Source: Rurimicrobium sp040387755
GTDB taxonomy: Bacteria; Bacteroidota; Bacteroidia; Chitinophagales; Chitinophagaceae
Assembly: GCA_040387755.1 (NCBI GenBank)
Contig: JAZKDB010000004.1
Span: 62,001 to 126,000 of the forward strand
Reading direction: 5' to 3'
DNA length: 64,000 nucleotides
Shown: piece after piece, positions 1 to 8,952 of the stretch
Numbering within the stretch: position 1 is the first letter of the stretch
Layout: each line of letters begins with the position of its first letter
Notes under the pieces: model-generated
The model's input: only the letters and a program-made list of their open reading frames with translations
Told to the model about the DNA's origin: nothing
Database searches by the model: none
Made by a program: the position numbers and the translations under genes

Positions 1-244
1 TTCCAACCTCATCAAATCTACGCCCCATAAAACGTTTAATAGACATAATGGTATTAGTAGGGTTAGTAATTGCCTGACGCTTTGCCGGGTCTCCTACTTT
101 GCGTTCTCCATTTTTTAGAAATGCAACAATCGACGGCGTGGTACGACGTCCTTCATCATTTGCAATTACCACTGGTTCGCTACCTTCCATTACTGCCACA
201 CAAGAGTTTGTGGTTCCTAGGTCTATTCCAATTATCTTTCCCAT
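1..244 (-). CDS. dnaK: Chaperone DnaK (Hsp70), N-terminal part only
   Basis: This is the first 81 codons of DnaK, the ATP-dependent Hsp70 chaperone; the rest lies beyond the left edge. The reverse-strand translation begins MGKIIGIDLGTTNSCVAVME, the diagnostic phosphate-1 loop of the Hsp70 nucleotide-binding domain, and continues with the conserved segments TPSIVAF and GDPAKRQA and the stretch NTIMSIKRFMGRRFDEVG. The ATG at 242-244 is the natural start because the DLGTTNS motif must lie within the first dozen residues. The gene follows the ompA-like gene on the same strand but is separated from it by a strong terminator, and it has its own -7 element and palindrome upstream. Identification is essentially certain; only the fragment is visible. 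Confidence 0.97.
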   Translation of the reverse strand, partial: MGKIIGIDLGTTNSCVAVMEGSEPVVIANDEGRRTTPSIVAFLKNGERKVGDPAKRQAITNPTNTIMSIKRFMGRRFDEVG

Positions 245-294
245 TTTTTCTAATTTTTACTGTGAATTTTGAACATATAAGTCAATGATTGTGC

Positions 295-302
295 CAAAGC
301 TA
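295..302 (-). promoter_or_regulatory. Putative -7 promoter element of dnaK
   Basis: Read on the minus strand this is TAGCTTTG, a perfect match to the Bacteroidota -7 consensus TAnnTTTG, 50 nt before the dnaK ATG. The -33 region would fall on the palindrome at 316-336. Confidence 0.6.
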
Positions 303-315
303 CGGTTCAGGCAAT

Positions 316-336
316 AATGTCAGCATTGCTGACATT
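316..336. promoter_or_regulatory. 21-nt perfect palindrome upstream of dnaK (putative operator)
   Basis: Two 10-nt arms, AATGTCAGCA and TGCTGACATT, are exact reverse complements around one central T. The palindrome lies where the -33 box of the dnaK promoter should be, so a bound repressor would block transcription. It is not the CIRCE element of HrcA (TTAGCACTC-N9-GAGTGCTAA). Short GGCAAT/ATTGCC half-sites at 310-315, 345-350 and 370-375 surround it; ATTGCCAA (345-352) and TTGGCAAT (368-375) form a second, longer-spaced inverted repeat. The role as an operator is inferred from position. Confidence 0.55.
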
Positions 337-390
337 TTAATGATATTGCCAATTTGGAAATGAAATTTTGGCAATCCTTTGAATCTGGCA

Positions 391-427
391 AACAAAAAGG
401 CCGTCTACTTGTAGACGGCCCTTTTTT
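391..427 (-). terminator. Rho-independent terminator after the OmpA-family gene
   Basis: The arms GGCCGTCTAC (399-408) and GTAGACGGCC (411-420) are perfectly complementary. An A tract on the left gives a U tract for minus-strand transcripts, and a T tract on the right (422-428) makes the hairpin usable from either side. It separates the ompA-like gene from dnaK. Confidence 0.88.
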
Positions 428-446
428 TACTATACTAATTTAAATA

Positions 447-2189
447 TTACTTTTTCAAGTTAGGGAATGGAGGAGGTACATTGATTGGACCTTCTTCATC
501 AGTAGCTGCAGCGCGCATCATTACTGAATTAGCGTCACCAGCCTGACCGTATTGGAAGATGAAACGACCACGGTCAACACCATTCTTTTCACTCATATAC
601 TCGATGATTGCGTTAACACGATCCCAAGAACGTTGTTGTTGTATTTTGCTTCCGTTACCGTTACCAATAACCACAACTTTACATGTAGGATTTGCTTGCA
701 TCTGAGCAGCCATAACAGCTAATTGAGTTTGAGCAGCTGGTTTGATTTTGCTTGAATTTGCATCGAATACAATGCTTGCAGCTGGAATACTTGAACAAGT
801 AACCGGGCTACCACATTTAGGATTGCAAGGACAATCACCAACGCCATCAGCATCAACTGGTTGACACTCAGTAGGAGTAATCAATTGTTTATCCATGTAG
901 TCAGGAACACCATCACCATCAGTATCCATTGGGCAACCGTGTGCATCAACTGCAACACCAGCAGCAGTACCAGGACATTTATCCAATTGATCAGGAACAC
1001 CATCAGCGTCTGCATCAGCCAAAACTGGATCAGGAAGCAACATGTGGCGAGGGCTGTTTAACTCTGTATAAGCGTAATCCAGTGGATTCATCCAATACAA
1101 TGGTTCAACATTTCTTGATTTACGACCAATGTTGTAGTTCAAGCCAACACTAAAGAAGTTAAGACCATCCGTGCTTTGAGTAAATACTGGTTGAGGCGTA
1201 GTTTGCTCAGCCCAACGCTGACCATCAAGCAAGTCATCACCATTACCCAAAGGTAAAGTAAGACGATTTTCAACTGCTAAATTCCAGTGATGAGACAAAC
1301 GAACTTGTGCTCCAAGACCTAAGCTTGCATAAACCATGAAAGTCTTAGTTCCGAAAATACCCGGACGACGATTTTTCTGAGTTCCTTCAGCTGCAGTTTC
1401 ATAAGTGTCATCAAGAATATCACGTAATTCTTTACGAACTTCTCTTCTGTCAGAATATTCTATTTGACCAGGAGTAGCATTATTTAATGCATACTTGTTG
1501 TAGATTTTCTGAAAAGGAGCTGCATATGTTTGATACTTATCATCAAGTGTGTTAACCCAAGTTTGATATGCGATACCAGAAAGACCTGCATAACCATAGA
1601 ATGAAACGCCAGTTTTAGCTCTGTGGAAACGAATATTGTTGGTAGAAGCAATAAGATCCAAATTCATTGTATGAGCTTCGGTACGATAGTTATAAAAAAC
1701 TTGTTCGTTTCTACCGCTTACAATGCTATGACCTTGATAATTTTTATTCCAAGCAGGGTTATTACCATAACCTAAAGATGTTTGCCATCCAAGACCGGTT
1801 GCCTGACCATAATCATACTCAGCACGAATAGAAAAAACATATCCTATTGCTTTTCTAACATGCAAACCAATTCCATAACTACCTCTCCACAGCATCTCTG
1901 CAGGAACGTCACCTGAAACTTGGAACTGACCAAATTTTGCTCCTACTTCCCACATATTGCGAGGTTTTGCAGCAAATGCATATTGGTTAGCTAAAAACTT
2001 ATTTTGTTGTTTCATACGATTTTTGGGTACATAATTTGTATCCATATAATCATAATTATAACCACGATAGGTCATGTCACGCCCGCTCCAACCCTTTGCA
2101 GTGGTTGAACTCGACTCTTGTGCAAAAGCCGGTTGTACGGCAATAGCAGCTATAACGCCCGCTAATAATACGTACTTTTTGTTAATCAT
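447..2189 (-). CDS. OmpA-family outer-membrane protein with TSP3 repeats
   Basis: A 580-residue outer-membrane protein predicted to link the outer membrane to the cell wall. The N-terminus (MINKKYVLLAG...AFAQ) is a signal peptide. Residues about 50-370 are a beta-barrel-like region rich in aromatic alternation. Residues about 390-450 contain thrombospondin type 3 calcium-binding repeats with DADADGVPD and DTDGDGVPD motifs. A C-terminal OmpA-like domain runs from about 465 to 570 (SIVFDANSSKIKP...). In that domain the usual GHTD segment reads GNGN and the loop up to the conserved Arg (SWDRV) is short, so canonical diaminopimelate binding may be altered. The gene is monocistronic, with a -7 element upstream and a terminator downstream. 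Family assignment is firm; the exact role (structural porin or T9SS-associated) is open. Confidence 0.93.
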   Translation of the reverse strand: MINKKYVLLAGVIAAIAVQPAFAQESSSTTAKGWSGRDMTYRGYNYDYMDTNYVPKNRMKQQNKFLANQYAFAAKPRNMWEVGAKFGQFQVSGDVPAEMLWRGSYGIGLHVRKAIGYVFSIRAEYDYGQATGLGWQTSLGYGNNPAWNKNYQGHSIVSGRNEQVFYNYRTEAHTMNLDLIASTNNIRFHRAKTGVSFYGYAGLSGIAYQTWVNTLDDKYQTYAAPFQKIYNKYALNNATPGQIEYSDRREVRKELRDILDDTYETAAEGTQKNRRPGIFGTKTFMVYASLGLGAQVRLSHHWNLAVENRLTLPLGNGDDLLDGQRWAEQTTPQPVFTQSTDGLNFFSVGLNYNIGRKSRNVEPLYWMNPLDYAYTELNSPRHMLLPDPVLADADADGVPDQLDKCPGTAAGVAVDAHGCPMDTDGDGVPDYMDKQLITPTECQPVDADGVGDCPCNPKCGSPVTCSSIPAASIVFDANSSKIKPAAQTQLAVMAAQMQANPTCKVVVIGNGNGSKIQQQRSWDRVNAIIEYMSEKNGVDRGRFIFQYGQAGDANSVMMRAAATDEEGPINVPPPFPNLKK

Positions 2190-2241
2190 AATTGGTATAT
2201 TTAAATTAAAGTAGTTAGTGACTTAGTAATAAAAATCTTAG

Positions 2242-2249
2242 CAAAAGTA
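2242..2249 (-). promoter_or_regulatory. Putative -7 promoter element of the OmpA-family gene
   Basis: The minus strand reads TACTTTTG, matching TAnnTTTG, 52 nt before the start codon. A TTTG on the minus strand at 2267-2270, 17 nt further upstream, could serve as the -33 box. Confidence 0.6.
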
Positions 2250-2463
2250 GTAATTTTATTCAAAAACAAAAAAAAATTACAATAAAAAGATTTGAACATT
2301 CCTGAAAAAATTCTATGCCGTAAATCATTTTTATTTTTTTTGTCTGCGTTTGTGCAACTTTGTCATTTTTTTAGAGAAAGTATATCCATTGCTATTCAAA
2401 TAGTTAGAGTAAAATCTTTTCTAACATAAAATTATTTGTTTTCATTAATAAATCCATATAAGG

Positions 2464-3426
2464 GTGAAAAAAGTAAACGAAATTCTTAATTTAAATTTAA
2501 TCAGTTTTGAAAAAAAGTTTAATGATTTGCTGGATGGCAAGAACAAAATTCTGAAACATGTACTCAGATATATCATTAAAACCAAAGGGAAGAAGATGCG
2601 TCCTATGTTTGTTTTCTTGTCTGCAAAAATAGTGGGAGAAGTGAACGAGAGTACTTACAGAACGGCTTCAATGATTGAACTTTTGCATACTGCCACTCTG
2701 GTTCATGATGATGTAGTAGACGATTCTTTGCAAAGAAGGAGCTTTTTTTCAATCAACGCTTTATGGAAAAACAAGATTACTGTATTGGTTGGTGATTATT
2801 TATTGGCAAAGGGCTTATTGCTTTCCATTGATAATGAAGACTTTGAATTACTAAAAATCACTTCGAATGCTGTTAAAGAAATGAGCGAGGGTGAGTTACT
2901 ACAAATAGAAAAAGCTCGCAAACTTGACATTACAGAAGATATATATTTTGAAATTATACGATCTAAAACAGCATCATTATTAGCATCTGCCTGTTCGGCT
3001 GGAGCTTATTCTGCATCTAAAGAACCAAAAACTACTGAAACCTTTCGTCAGTTTGGAGAGAACATTGGCATCGCATTCCAAATTAAAGACGATCTTCTAG
3101 ATTATGGTCATAGCACAACTGGCAAACCCTCTGGAGGTGACATTAAAGAAAAGAAAATGACTTTGCCTTTAATTTACACATTGCAAGTGGCACCACCGGA
3201 TGTAAAAAGAAAAATTATTTACATAGTAAAAAATGAAAATACCGACAAAGTGAAAGTAGCCCATGTTATGCAATATGTGCAGAAATACGGAGGTATTATA
3301 TACGCAGAAAAGGCAATGGAGCTATACAAAAACAAAGCACTATCTCTGTTGCATACATTTCCTTTGTCAGAGGCGCGCGATGCCATGGAGGAACTCGTTA
3401 ATTTTACCATCAACAGAAAAAAATAA
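2464..3426 (+). CDS. Polyprenyl diphosphate synthase (long-chain, IspB-like)
   Basis: A 320-residue trans-prenyltransferase that condenses isopentenyl diphosphate onto an allylic primer; it probably makes the side chain of menaquinone. The first aspartate-rich motif is DDVVD at residues 82-86 (in HTATLVHDDVVDDS) and the second lies in FQIKDDLLDY, followed by GKPSGGDIKEKK. Small residues (Thr, Ala) at the fourth and fifth positions before the first motif favour long-chain products. The start is a GTG: an in-frame stop lies 15 nt upstream and the next Met is well inside the protein. It reads in the same direction as uvrA, 41 bp downstream. A menaquinone-type prenyltransferase (17921-18796) elsewhere in the window could use its product. 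Chain length cannot be read with certainty. Confidence 0.93.
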   Translation: MKKVNEILNLNLISFEKKFNDLLDGKNKILKHVLRYIIKTKGKKMRPMFVFLSAKIVGEVNESTYRTASMIELLHTATLVHDDVVDDSLQRRSFFSINALWKNKITVLVGDYLLAKGLLLSIDNEDFELLKITSNAVKEMSEGELLQIEKARKLDITEDIYFEIIRSKTASLLASACSAGAYSASKEPKTTETFRQFGENIGIAFQIKDDLLDYGHSTTGKPSGGDIKEKKMTLPLIYTLQVAPPDVKRKIIYIVKNENTDKVKVAHVMQYVQKYGGIIYAEKAMELYKNKALSLLHTFPLSEARDAMEELVNFTINRKK

Positions 3427-3467
3427 ATCCGCAATTATCCAAACGCTTTTTGTCTTAAGGAAAAAAT

Positions 3468-6281
3468 ATGAGCAACAATATTGAAGTAAGTGGCGCAAGG
3501 GTGCATAACCTTAAAAATTTATCTATTTCCATTCCCAAAAACCAACTAGTAGTTATTACCGGAATAAGTGGCAGCGGTAAATCATCATTAGCATTTGACA
3601 CTATATTTGCCGAAGGGCAAAGACGTTATATGGAAAGCTTTTCGGCTTATGCCCGTCAATTTATGGGCGATCTGGAAAGACCAGACGTAGACAAGATATC
3701 CGGCCTTTCTCCCGTAATTTCAATTGAGCAAAAAACCACTAACAGAAATCCCAGGTCTACTGTAGGAACAGTTACAGAGGTGTATGATTTCCTTAGATTA
3801 CTATTTGCAAGAATTGGAGAAGCATATTCCTACAACACTGGAAAAAAAATGGAACGATTCAGTGAAGAAGAAATTGCTGAACACATTTATAAGACTTTCT
3901 CCAACAAAAAATTAATACTATTGGCACCTGTGGTCAGAGGGAGGAAAGGACATTATCGCGAGTTGTTTGAACAGCTGCGCAAACAAGGGTATTTAAAAGT
4001 CAGAATAGATGGTGAAATTGTTGACCTGAAAGAAAAGATGCAACTGGACAGGTATAAAATTCATGACATAGAATTAGTTATTGACCGACTGGTAGCAGAT
4101 CAGGAGTCTAAAACAAGATTATCTCAAAGCATACAAAAAAGTTTGCAGTCGGGCAAAGGGCTAATGTTTGTATTGGATATAACGAGTGACAAGATCATGC
4201 AATATAGTAGGCATTTGATGTGTGTCGAAACAGGACTTTCCTATGAAGAACCTTCACCAAATGCATTCTCGTTCAATTCACCTTATGGATATTGCCCTAC
4301 CTGTAAAGGACTCGGAAATATCTATGCTGTAAACATGAATGAAGTATTACCAGACCCAAACAAAAGTATTGCAGATGGAGGAATAGCGCCTCTTGGAGAA
4401 GAAAGAGATGCATGGACCTTTAAGTTGGCAATGGTAGCTGCTAAAAAAAATAAAATACCTACCAACAAAGCCATAAAGGATATTCCTCAATCCGCATTAA
4501 ATGTGCTTCTCTATGGCAATAAAGAAGGATTAATTACTTACGATAATGCGGAAGCTTCGCCCGTGCCCAACGAAGAATATGAAGGCGTGGTAAATATGAT
4601 ATTGCGTTGGTTCAATGAAACGACCTCGGATGCTATTCGTGGATGGGCCGAAAAATATATGGAACTGAACACTTGCCCGGAATGCAATGGAGCAAGATTG
4701 CGTAAAGAAAGTCTTTGGTTTAAAATTAATGATAAAAACATTGCAGACCTGTCTAATTGCTCCTTGCAGGAATTATCCGATTGGTTTGAACATATTGAAG
4801 AAAGGATTAGTAAAAAGCAAAATTCTATTGCGAAAGATATCCTGAAAGAAATTCGTGATAGGCTATCATTTCTTCTAAATGTTGGTCTACATTACCTGAG
4901 CATGAACAGGCCTACCAGAAGCCTTAGTGGAGGGGAATCTCAACGCATTCGCCTGGCCACCCAGATAGGGTCACAATTAACAGGCATTACCTACATTCTT
5001 GATGAACCAAGTATTGGCTTGCATCAAAGAGACAATTCAAGATTGATTACCGCTTTGCAGGATTTACGAGATACTGGCAATTCTGTATTAGTGGTCGAAC
5101 ACGATAAAGACATTATGCTGGCGGCAGACTACCTGATTGATATTGGACCAGCCGCAGGAATACATGGAGGCAAAGTCGTTAGCCAAGGCACCCCAAAAGA
5201 AGTTCTTAAAACCAATACAACAACTGCCGGATACCTCAACAACTCAATTCGAATTGAAGTACCAACAACCAGAAGGGAAGGTAATGGCCAGTCAATAACA
5301 CTCAAAGGTGCTACCGGCAATAATCTGCGTAATGCCTCAATAAGTATACCCTTGGGCACTTTTGTAGCAATCAGTGGTGTAAGTGGTAGTGGTAAAAGCA
5401 CGTTAATCAACGAAACACTTTACCCTATTTTGGCGAAACATTGCTATCCCAACTATAAGCAAACACCAATGCCTTACAAAAGCATCGATGGCTTGAAACA
5501 TATAGATAAAGTTATTGAAATCGATCAAAGCCCAATTGGAAGAACTCCAAGAAGCAATCCGGCTACCTATTGCGGATTCTTTAATGATATTCGTCAACTC
5601 TTCGCACAAATACCAGAAGCAAAAATCAGAGGTTATTCGGCCGGAAGATTTTCATTTAATGTGAAAGGTGGCAGATGCGAAAGTTGTCAGGGAAGTGGAA
5701 TGCGCACCATAGAGATGAATTTCTTACCAGACGTTTATGTGCATTGCGAAACCTGCAATGGACAACGATACAACAGAGAAACGTTGGAGATAAGGTACAG
5801 AGGGAAATCAATATCTGATGTATTGAACATGACTGTTGACGATGCTGTCGACTTCTTTATTAATGTGCCCATGCTTTACCGAAAATCGAAAACCTTGCAG
5901 GATGTAGGCTTAGGTTATATCTCACTAGGTCAAAATGCGGTAACCCTCAGCGGAGGAGAAGCACAAAGAGTAAAACTGGCAACCGAATTATCGAAAAGAG
6001 ATACAGGGCAAACTATTTATTTGTTGGATGAACCAACAACAGGCCTGCATTTTCAGGATATCAAGCACTTGCTTAGCGTACTCAACCGATTGGTAGACCG
6101 TGGCAATACTGTAATCGTAATTGAACACAATATGGATATAATTAAGGTTGCCGATTATGTAATTGATATGGGCCCCGAAGGTGGCAGTGGCGGTGGCAAT
6201 GTCGTTTGTGCAGGTACACCAGAGAAAATAGCATCTGCTAAGGAAAGCCATACTGGCAGATATCTGAAAGCAGAGCTATAA
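3468..6281 (+). CDS. uvrA: UvrABC excinuclease subunit A
   Basis: A 937-residue damage-recognition ATPase of nucleotide excision repair. It has two ABC modules: Walker A GISGSGKSS near residue 35 with signature LSGGESQRIRLA, and GVSGSGKST with LSGGEAQRVKLA near the C-terminus. The UvrB-binding and insertion domains lie between them. The C-terminal zinc module is intact (CESC...CETC). The module near residues 252-279 has CPTC at 276-279, but its first pair reads C252-V-E-T255, so one of four zinc ligands is replaced by Thr. Length and order are otherwise normal. The ATG is preceded by a purine-rich AAGGAAAAAAT. Bacteroidota often carry more than one UvrA paralogue, so this may be one of two. 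Confidence 0.97.
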   Translation: MSNNIEVSGARVHNLKNLSISIPKNQLVVITGISGSGKSSLAFDTIFAEGQRRYMESFSAYARQFMGDLERPDVDKISGLSPVISIEQKTTNRNPRSTVGTVTEVYDFLRLLFARIGEAYSYNTGKKMERFSEEEIAEHIYKTFSNKKLILLAPVVRGRKGHYRELFEQLRKQGYLKVRIDGEIVDLKEKMQLDRYKIHDIELVIDRLVADQESKTRLSQSIQKSLQSGKGLMFVLDITSDKIMQYSRHLMCVETGLSYEEPSPNAFSFNSPYGYCPTCKGLGNIYAVNMNEVLPDPNKSIADGGIAPLGEERDAWTFKLAMVAAKKNKIPTNKAIKDIPQSALNVLLYGNKEGLITYDNAEASPVPNEEYEGVVNMILRWFNETTSDAIRGWAEKYMELNTCPECNGARLRKESLWFKINDKNIADLSNCSLQELSDWFEHIEERISKKQNSIAKDILKEIRDRLSFLLNVGLHYLSMNRPTRSLSGGESQRIRLATQIGSQLTGITYILDEPSIGLHQRDNSRLITALQDLRDTGNSVLVVEHDKDIMLAADYLIDIGPAAGIHGGKVVSQGTPKEVLKTNTTTAGYLNNSIRIEVPTTRREGNGQSITLKGATGNNLRNASISIPLGTFVAISGVSGSGKSTLINETLYPILAKHCYPNYKQTPMPYKSIDGLKHIDKVIEIDQSPIGRTPRSNPATYCGFFNDIRQLFAQIPEAKIRGYSAGRFSFNVKGGRCESCQGSGMRTIEMNFLPDVYVHCETCNGQRYNRETLEIRYRGKSISDVLNMTVDDAVDFFINVPMLYRKSKTLQDVGLGYISLGQNAVTLSGGEAQRVKLATELSKRDTGQTIYLLDEPTTGLHFQDIKHLLSVLNRLVDRGNTVIVIEHNMDIIKVADYVIDMGPEGGSGGGNVVCAGTPEKIASAKESHTGRYLKAEL

Positions 6282-6353
6282 ACAGAAGATTTAATTATCC
6301 CCGATTCAAACATTATATTTACGCCCAAATAGAGCATAAACGAAATTCCAACT

Positions 6354-8276
6354 ATGAATTTAAACGCAGCTTCCAGAGACAAAATCTGGCAAAAAGTATT
6401 TATAGCCCTTTCGGTACTTAGCCTGATATTCATGCCCATTTTCAGCAGATCACACGGAATGTCCGGTGATGAATGGTCATTGATTATTTATGGTAATGAC
6501 ATTTACAATTATTTCTTTAACGGAAGTGATGTAGCCTTGGATTATGACAAGCAAAATTGGGCACAGGTAGCAGGACTGCATTATTACGGTGGTCTTTACG
6601 ATTTCACGGTTACTTTTCTACGAAAAACTTTTTTTACTTCAACTGACGAATTAACTTTTCGTCACACTATAAATGCACTTTTAGGAGCGTTACTTTTTAT
6701 ATACACAGGTCTTTTAGGAAAGCAGTTCGGAGGATGGCGTACAGGTGTTTTTGCTTTCATTTTTATTGCACTGAGCCCAAGAATATTTGGCGAATCAATG
6801 AATAACCCAAAAGATATTCCTTTTGCCTTTGCAAATGTGTTTTTTCTTTATTACCTCATACGGTATATTGTCAGCTATGGCGATAAAAAAGCACAATGGA
6901 AATATACCTTATTAATGGGCTTAGGTTTTGGTTTGGCATTTGGCTTTCGTATCGGTGGTATATTGATGATACCCTACTCTTTACTTTTCATTAGTGTATA
7001 TTATTTGTGGGATAAGGACTTCAATACGAAAATCAAATCAAACTTTAGCCTTGCAGCAAAAAACCTCGCTGCCAATCTTGCTGTAACCTTTGTACTTGGC
7101 TATATCATTGGTATCATTTTTTGGCCCTGGGCTTTACAAGCTCCTTTGAGTAAACCTCTTGAGGCGTTGGAAGCAATGACGCACAGAGAGGTACCTATAA
7201 GAATGTTGTATAACGGTGCTTATATAATGAATACCGAAGTGCCAAAAACGTATACTACTAAATGGATTTTTATTTCAACACCCATTTTTATTTTAATCGG
7301 CTTTATTAGTTCATTGGCATTTGCTCGTCCACTGGTTAAAAAATACAGCCTGCCTGCTTTGTTTGTACTTGCTTTTACCCTCATTTTTCCAGTCGCTTAT
7401 GCTGTCATTAAAGAGTCAGTGCTTTACGACACCTGGCGCCATTTCTTTTTTGTATACCCAAGTATGGTAATAATTGTGGCTTTGCTCTGCAATTATTTAT
7501 TGGAACATTTCGGCGAAAAGAAAAGCTATCAATATGGAATTACTGCAGTAATCATTTTAGGAATGGCACTGCCACTTATCTGGATGCTACGCAGCTTTCC
7601 GAACGAGTATGTTTATTTCAACGAAATGTCCGGAGGCATTAAAAAAGCAATTGGTGTTTATGATTTAGATTATTATCAAAATAGCGGCAAACAAGCTGCC
7701 GATTGGATAAAAGCAAATACCAAAATAAGAAATCGCAAAACAATTGTAGCTTCGAATTTGTCTCAGATACAGCATTACTTCGAAAAAGATACAGCAGACT
7801 TCTACGGCATCTATGTTCGCTATAACGACCGAGATACAAAGGACTGGGACTATTATATAACCTACTCAAGATTCATTTCAATAGCTCAACTGGAAGGGGG
7901 AACATGGCCACCAAAAAATGCAGTGCATATCATTGAGAATGATGGCGTGCCTTTAAGTGCCGTTCTTGAACGGAAAACAAAATTGGATATGACCGGTAAT
8001 ACCTTAATGGAAATGCAGAAACTCGATTCTGCATTTGAAGTCTACAAACAAGCAATAGCAATAGATGCCAGCAACGATGGTGTATTAATAAAATACGCTA
8101 CCCTGCAAGCACAACATGGGCAGATAAATGAAGCATTATCCACTTTAGAGCAAGCCTTAAAAATTGATGGTGATAACCCCGCTATTTATAACCTTCAAAT
8201 GCAGATTTATCGGGCGATAGGAGATAATAGCCGTGCTCAACAAGCCGAAAACACGCTGCGTACTTTAATGCAATAA
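6354..8276 (+). CDS. GT-C-type membrane glycosyltransferase with C-terminal TPRs
   Basis: A 640-residue polytopic inner-membrane protein. The first 420 or so residues hold about ten membrane segments and an early acidic motif (GDEW near residue 40) after the first helix, as in the PMT/ArnT class (GT39/GT83) of lipid-linked-sugar transferases. A hydrophilic periplasmic part follows, with two to three tetratricopeptide units at about 540-635 (EVYKQAIAIDAS..., LSTLEQALKIDGDNP). Such enzymes transfer sugars or aminoarabinose from polyprenyl-phosphate to protein, lipid A or glycan; the acceptor here is unknown. It starts 72 bp after uvrA and is followed after 31 bp by an ABC ATPase gene. The TPR tail suggests docking to a protein partner. 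Fold confidence is good; substrate is not determined. Confidence 0.75.
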   Translation: MNLNAASRDKIWQKVFIALSVLSLIFMPIFSRSHGMSGDEWSLIIYGNDIYNYFFNGSDVALDYDKQNWAQVAGLHYYGGLYDFTVTFLRKTFFTSTDELTFRHTINALLGALLFIYTGLLGKQFGGWRTGVFAFIFIALSPRIFGESMNNPKDIPFAFANVFFLYYLIRYIVSYGDKKAQWKYTLLMGLGFGLAFGFRIGGILMIPYSLLFISVYYLWDKDFNTKIKSNFSLAAKNLAANLAVTFVLGYIIGIIFWPWALQAPLSKPLEALEAMTHREVPIRMLYNGAYIMNTEVPKTYTTKWIFISTPIFILIGFISSLAFARPLVKKYSLPALFVLAFTLIFPVAYAVIKESVLYDTWRHFFFVYPSMVIIVALLCNYLLEHFGEKKSYQYGITAVIILGMALPLIWMLRSFPNEYVYFNEMSGGIKKAIGVYDLDYYQNSGKQAADWIKANTKIRNRKTIVASNLSQIQHYFEKDTADFYGIYVRYNDRDTKDWDYYITYSRFISIAQLEGGTWPPKNAVHIIENDGVPLSAVLERKTKLDMTGNTLMEMQKLDSAFEVYKQAIAIDASNDGVLIKYATLQAQHGQINEALSTLEQALKIDGDNPAIYNLQMQIYRAIGDNSRAQQAENTLRTLMQ

Positions 8277-8307
8277 ATCATAAAATCATTCGTTGGAAAA
8301 CAAAAAA

Positions 8308-8952
8308 ATGATACTGGGTATTCATCAATTGATTCCTGCCCCATTAAAAGAAAAATTAACCAACCGAAATTCAGATATTTGGTTGCAAAAGTTGTCATTT
8401 ACCTCTCCTGAATATATTTCGATTCAAGCCCCATCGGGTACAGGAAAAACAACACTGATACATTGCCTGTATGGGCTGCGCAGTGATTATGAGGGAACTA
8501 TATATTGGAATGAAGAAAGTCTTCGAAGTAAAACCGGAGAAGGCATAGCTCAATTAAGATCAAGGGAAATCAGTGTCATTTTTCAGGATATGCGACTTTT
8601 CCCCGAGCTTACCGCTTGGGAAAACCTCGAAATAAAAAGGTGCATCACCAATACTACTACACCACAGGATGTAGCCGAATGGATGAACAGGTTAGGTATT
8701 GGCGATAAAAAGAATTCATTGGCCAAAACATTGTCTTATGGAGAACAGCAAAGGCTTGCTATTATCCGTGCTTTAGTGCAGCCTTTTTCTTTTTTATTAA
8801 TGGACGAGCCATTCAGTCATCTGGACCAAAAGAACATAGTACTTGCATCAACTTTAATACTGGAGGTTGTACGACAAAACAATGCCGGATTACTGCTCGC
8901 CGATCTGGACAAAAACAGTTTCTTCCCTTACCACAAAACACTACTGCTGTGA
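8308..8952 (+). CDS. ABC transporter ATP-binding protein (FtsE/LolD-like)
   Basis: A 214-residue ATPase with Walker A APSGTGKTT, Q-loop VIFQDMRLF, signature LSYGEQQRL (Y in place of the second G), Walker B FLLMDEP and D-loop SHLD. The short length and single domain fit the FtsE/LolD/MacB group that pairs with FtsX-fold permeases. An in-frame TTG at 8293 could add five residues, but the ATG at 8308 gives the more natural start. Its stop codon overlaps the GTG of the permease gene (GTGA, 8949-8952), so the two are translationally coupled and surely form one transporter. The substrate is unknown; lipoprotein, lipid or cell-division roles are possible. The usual H-loop His is hard to place at the C-terminus, which is shortened. 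Confidence 0.85.
   Translation: MILGIHQLIPAPLKEKLTNRNSDIWLQKLSFTSPEYISIQAPSGTGKTTLIHCLYGLRSDYEGTIYWNEESLRSKTGEGIAQLRSREISVIFQDMRLFPELTAWENLEIKRCITNTTTPQDVAEWMNRLGIGDKKNSLAKTLSYGEQQRLAIIRALVQPFSFLLMDEPFSHLDQKNIVLASTLILEVVRQNNAGLLLADLDKNSFFPYHKTLLL

Noticed and set aside
70..288. A 72-codon plus-strand frame opposite the dnaK start
   Set aside because: The opposite strand encodes the unmistakable N-terminus of DnaK, and the frame crosses its promoter region.
4221..4232. Missing UvrA cysteine considered as a frameshift or sequencing error
   Set aside because: The reading frame continues normally on both sides and the flanking residues align with the family, so it is a substitution.
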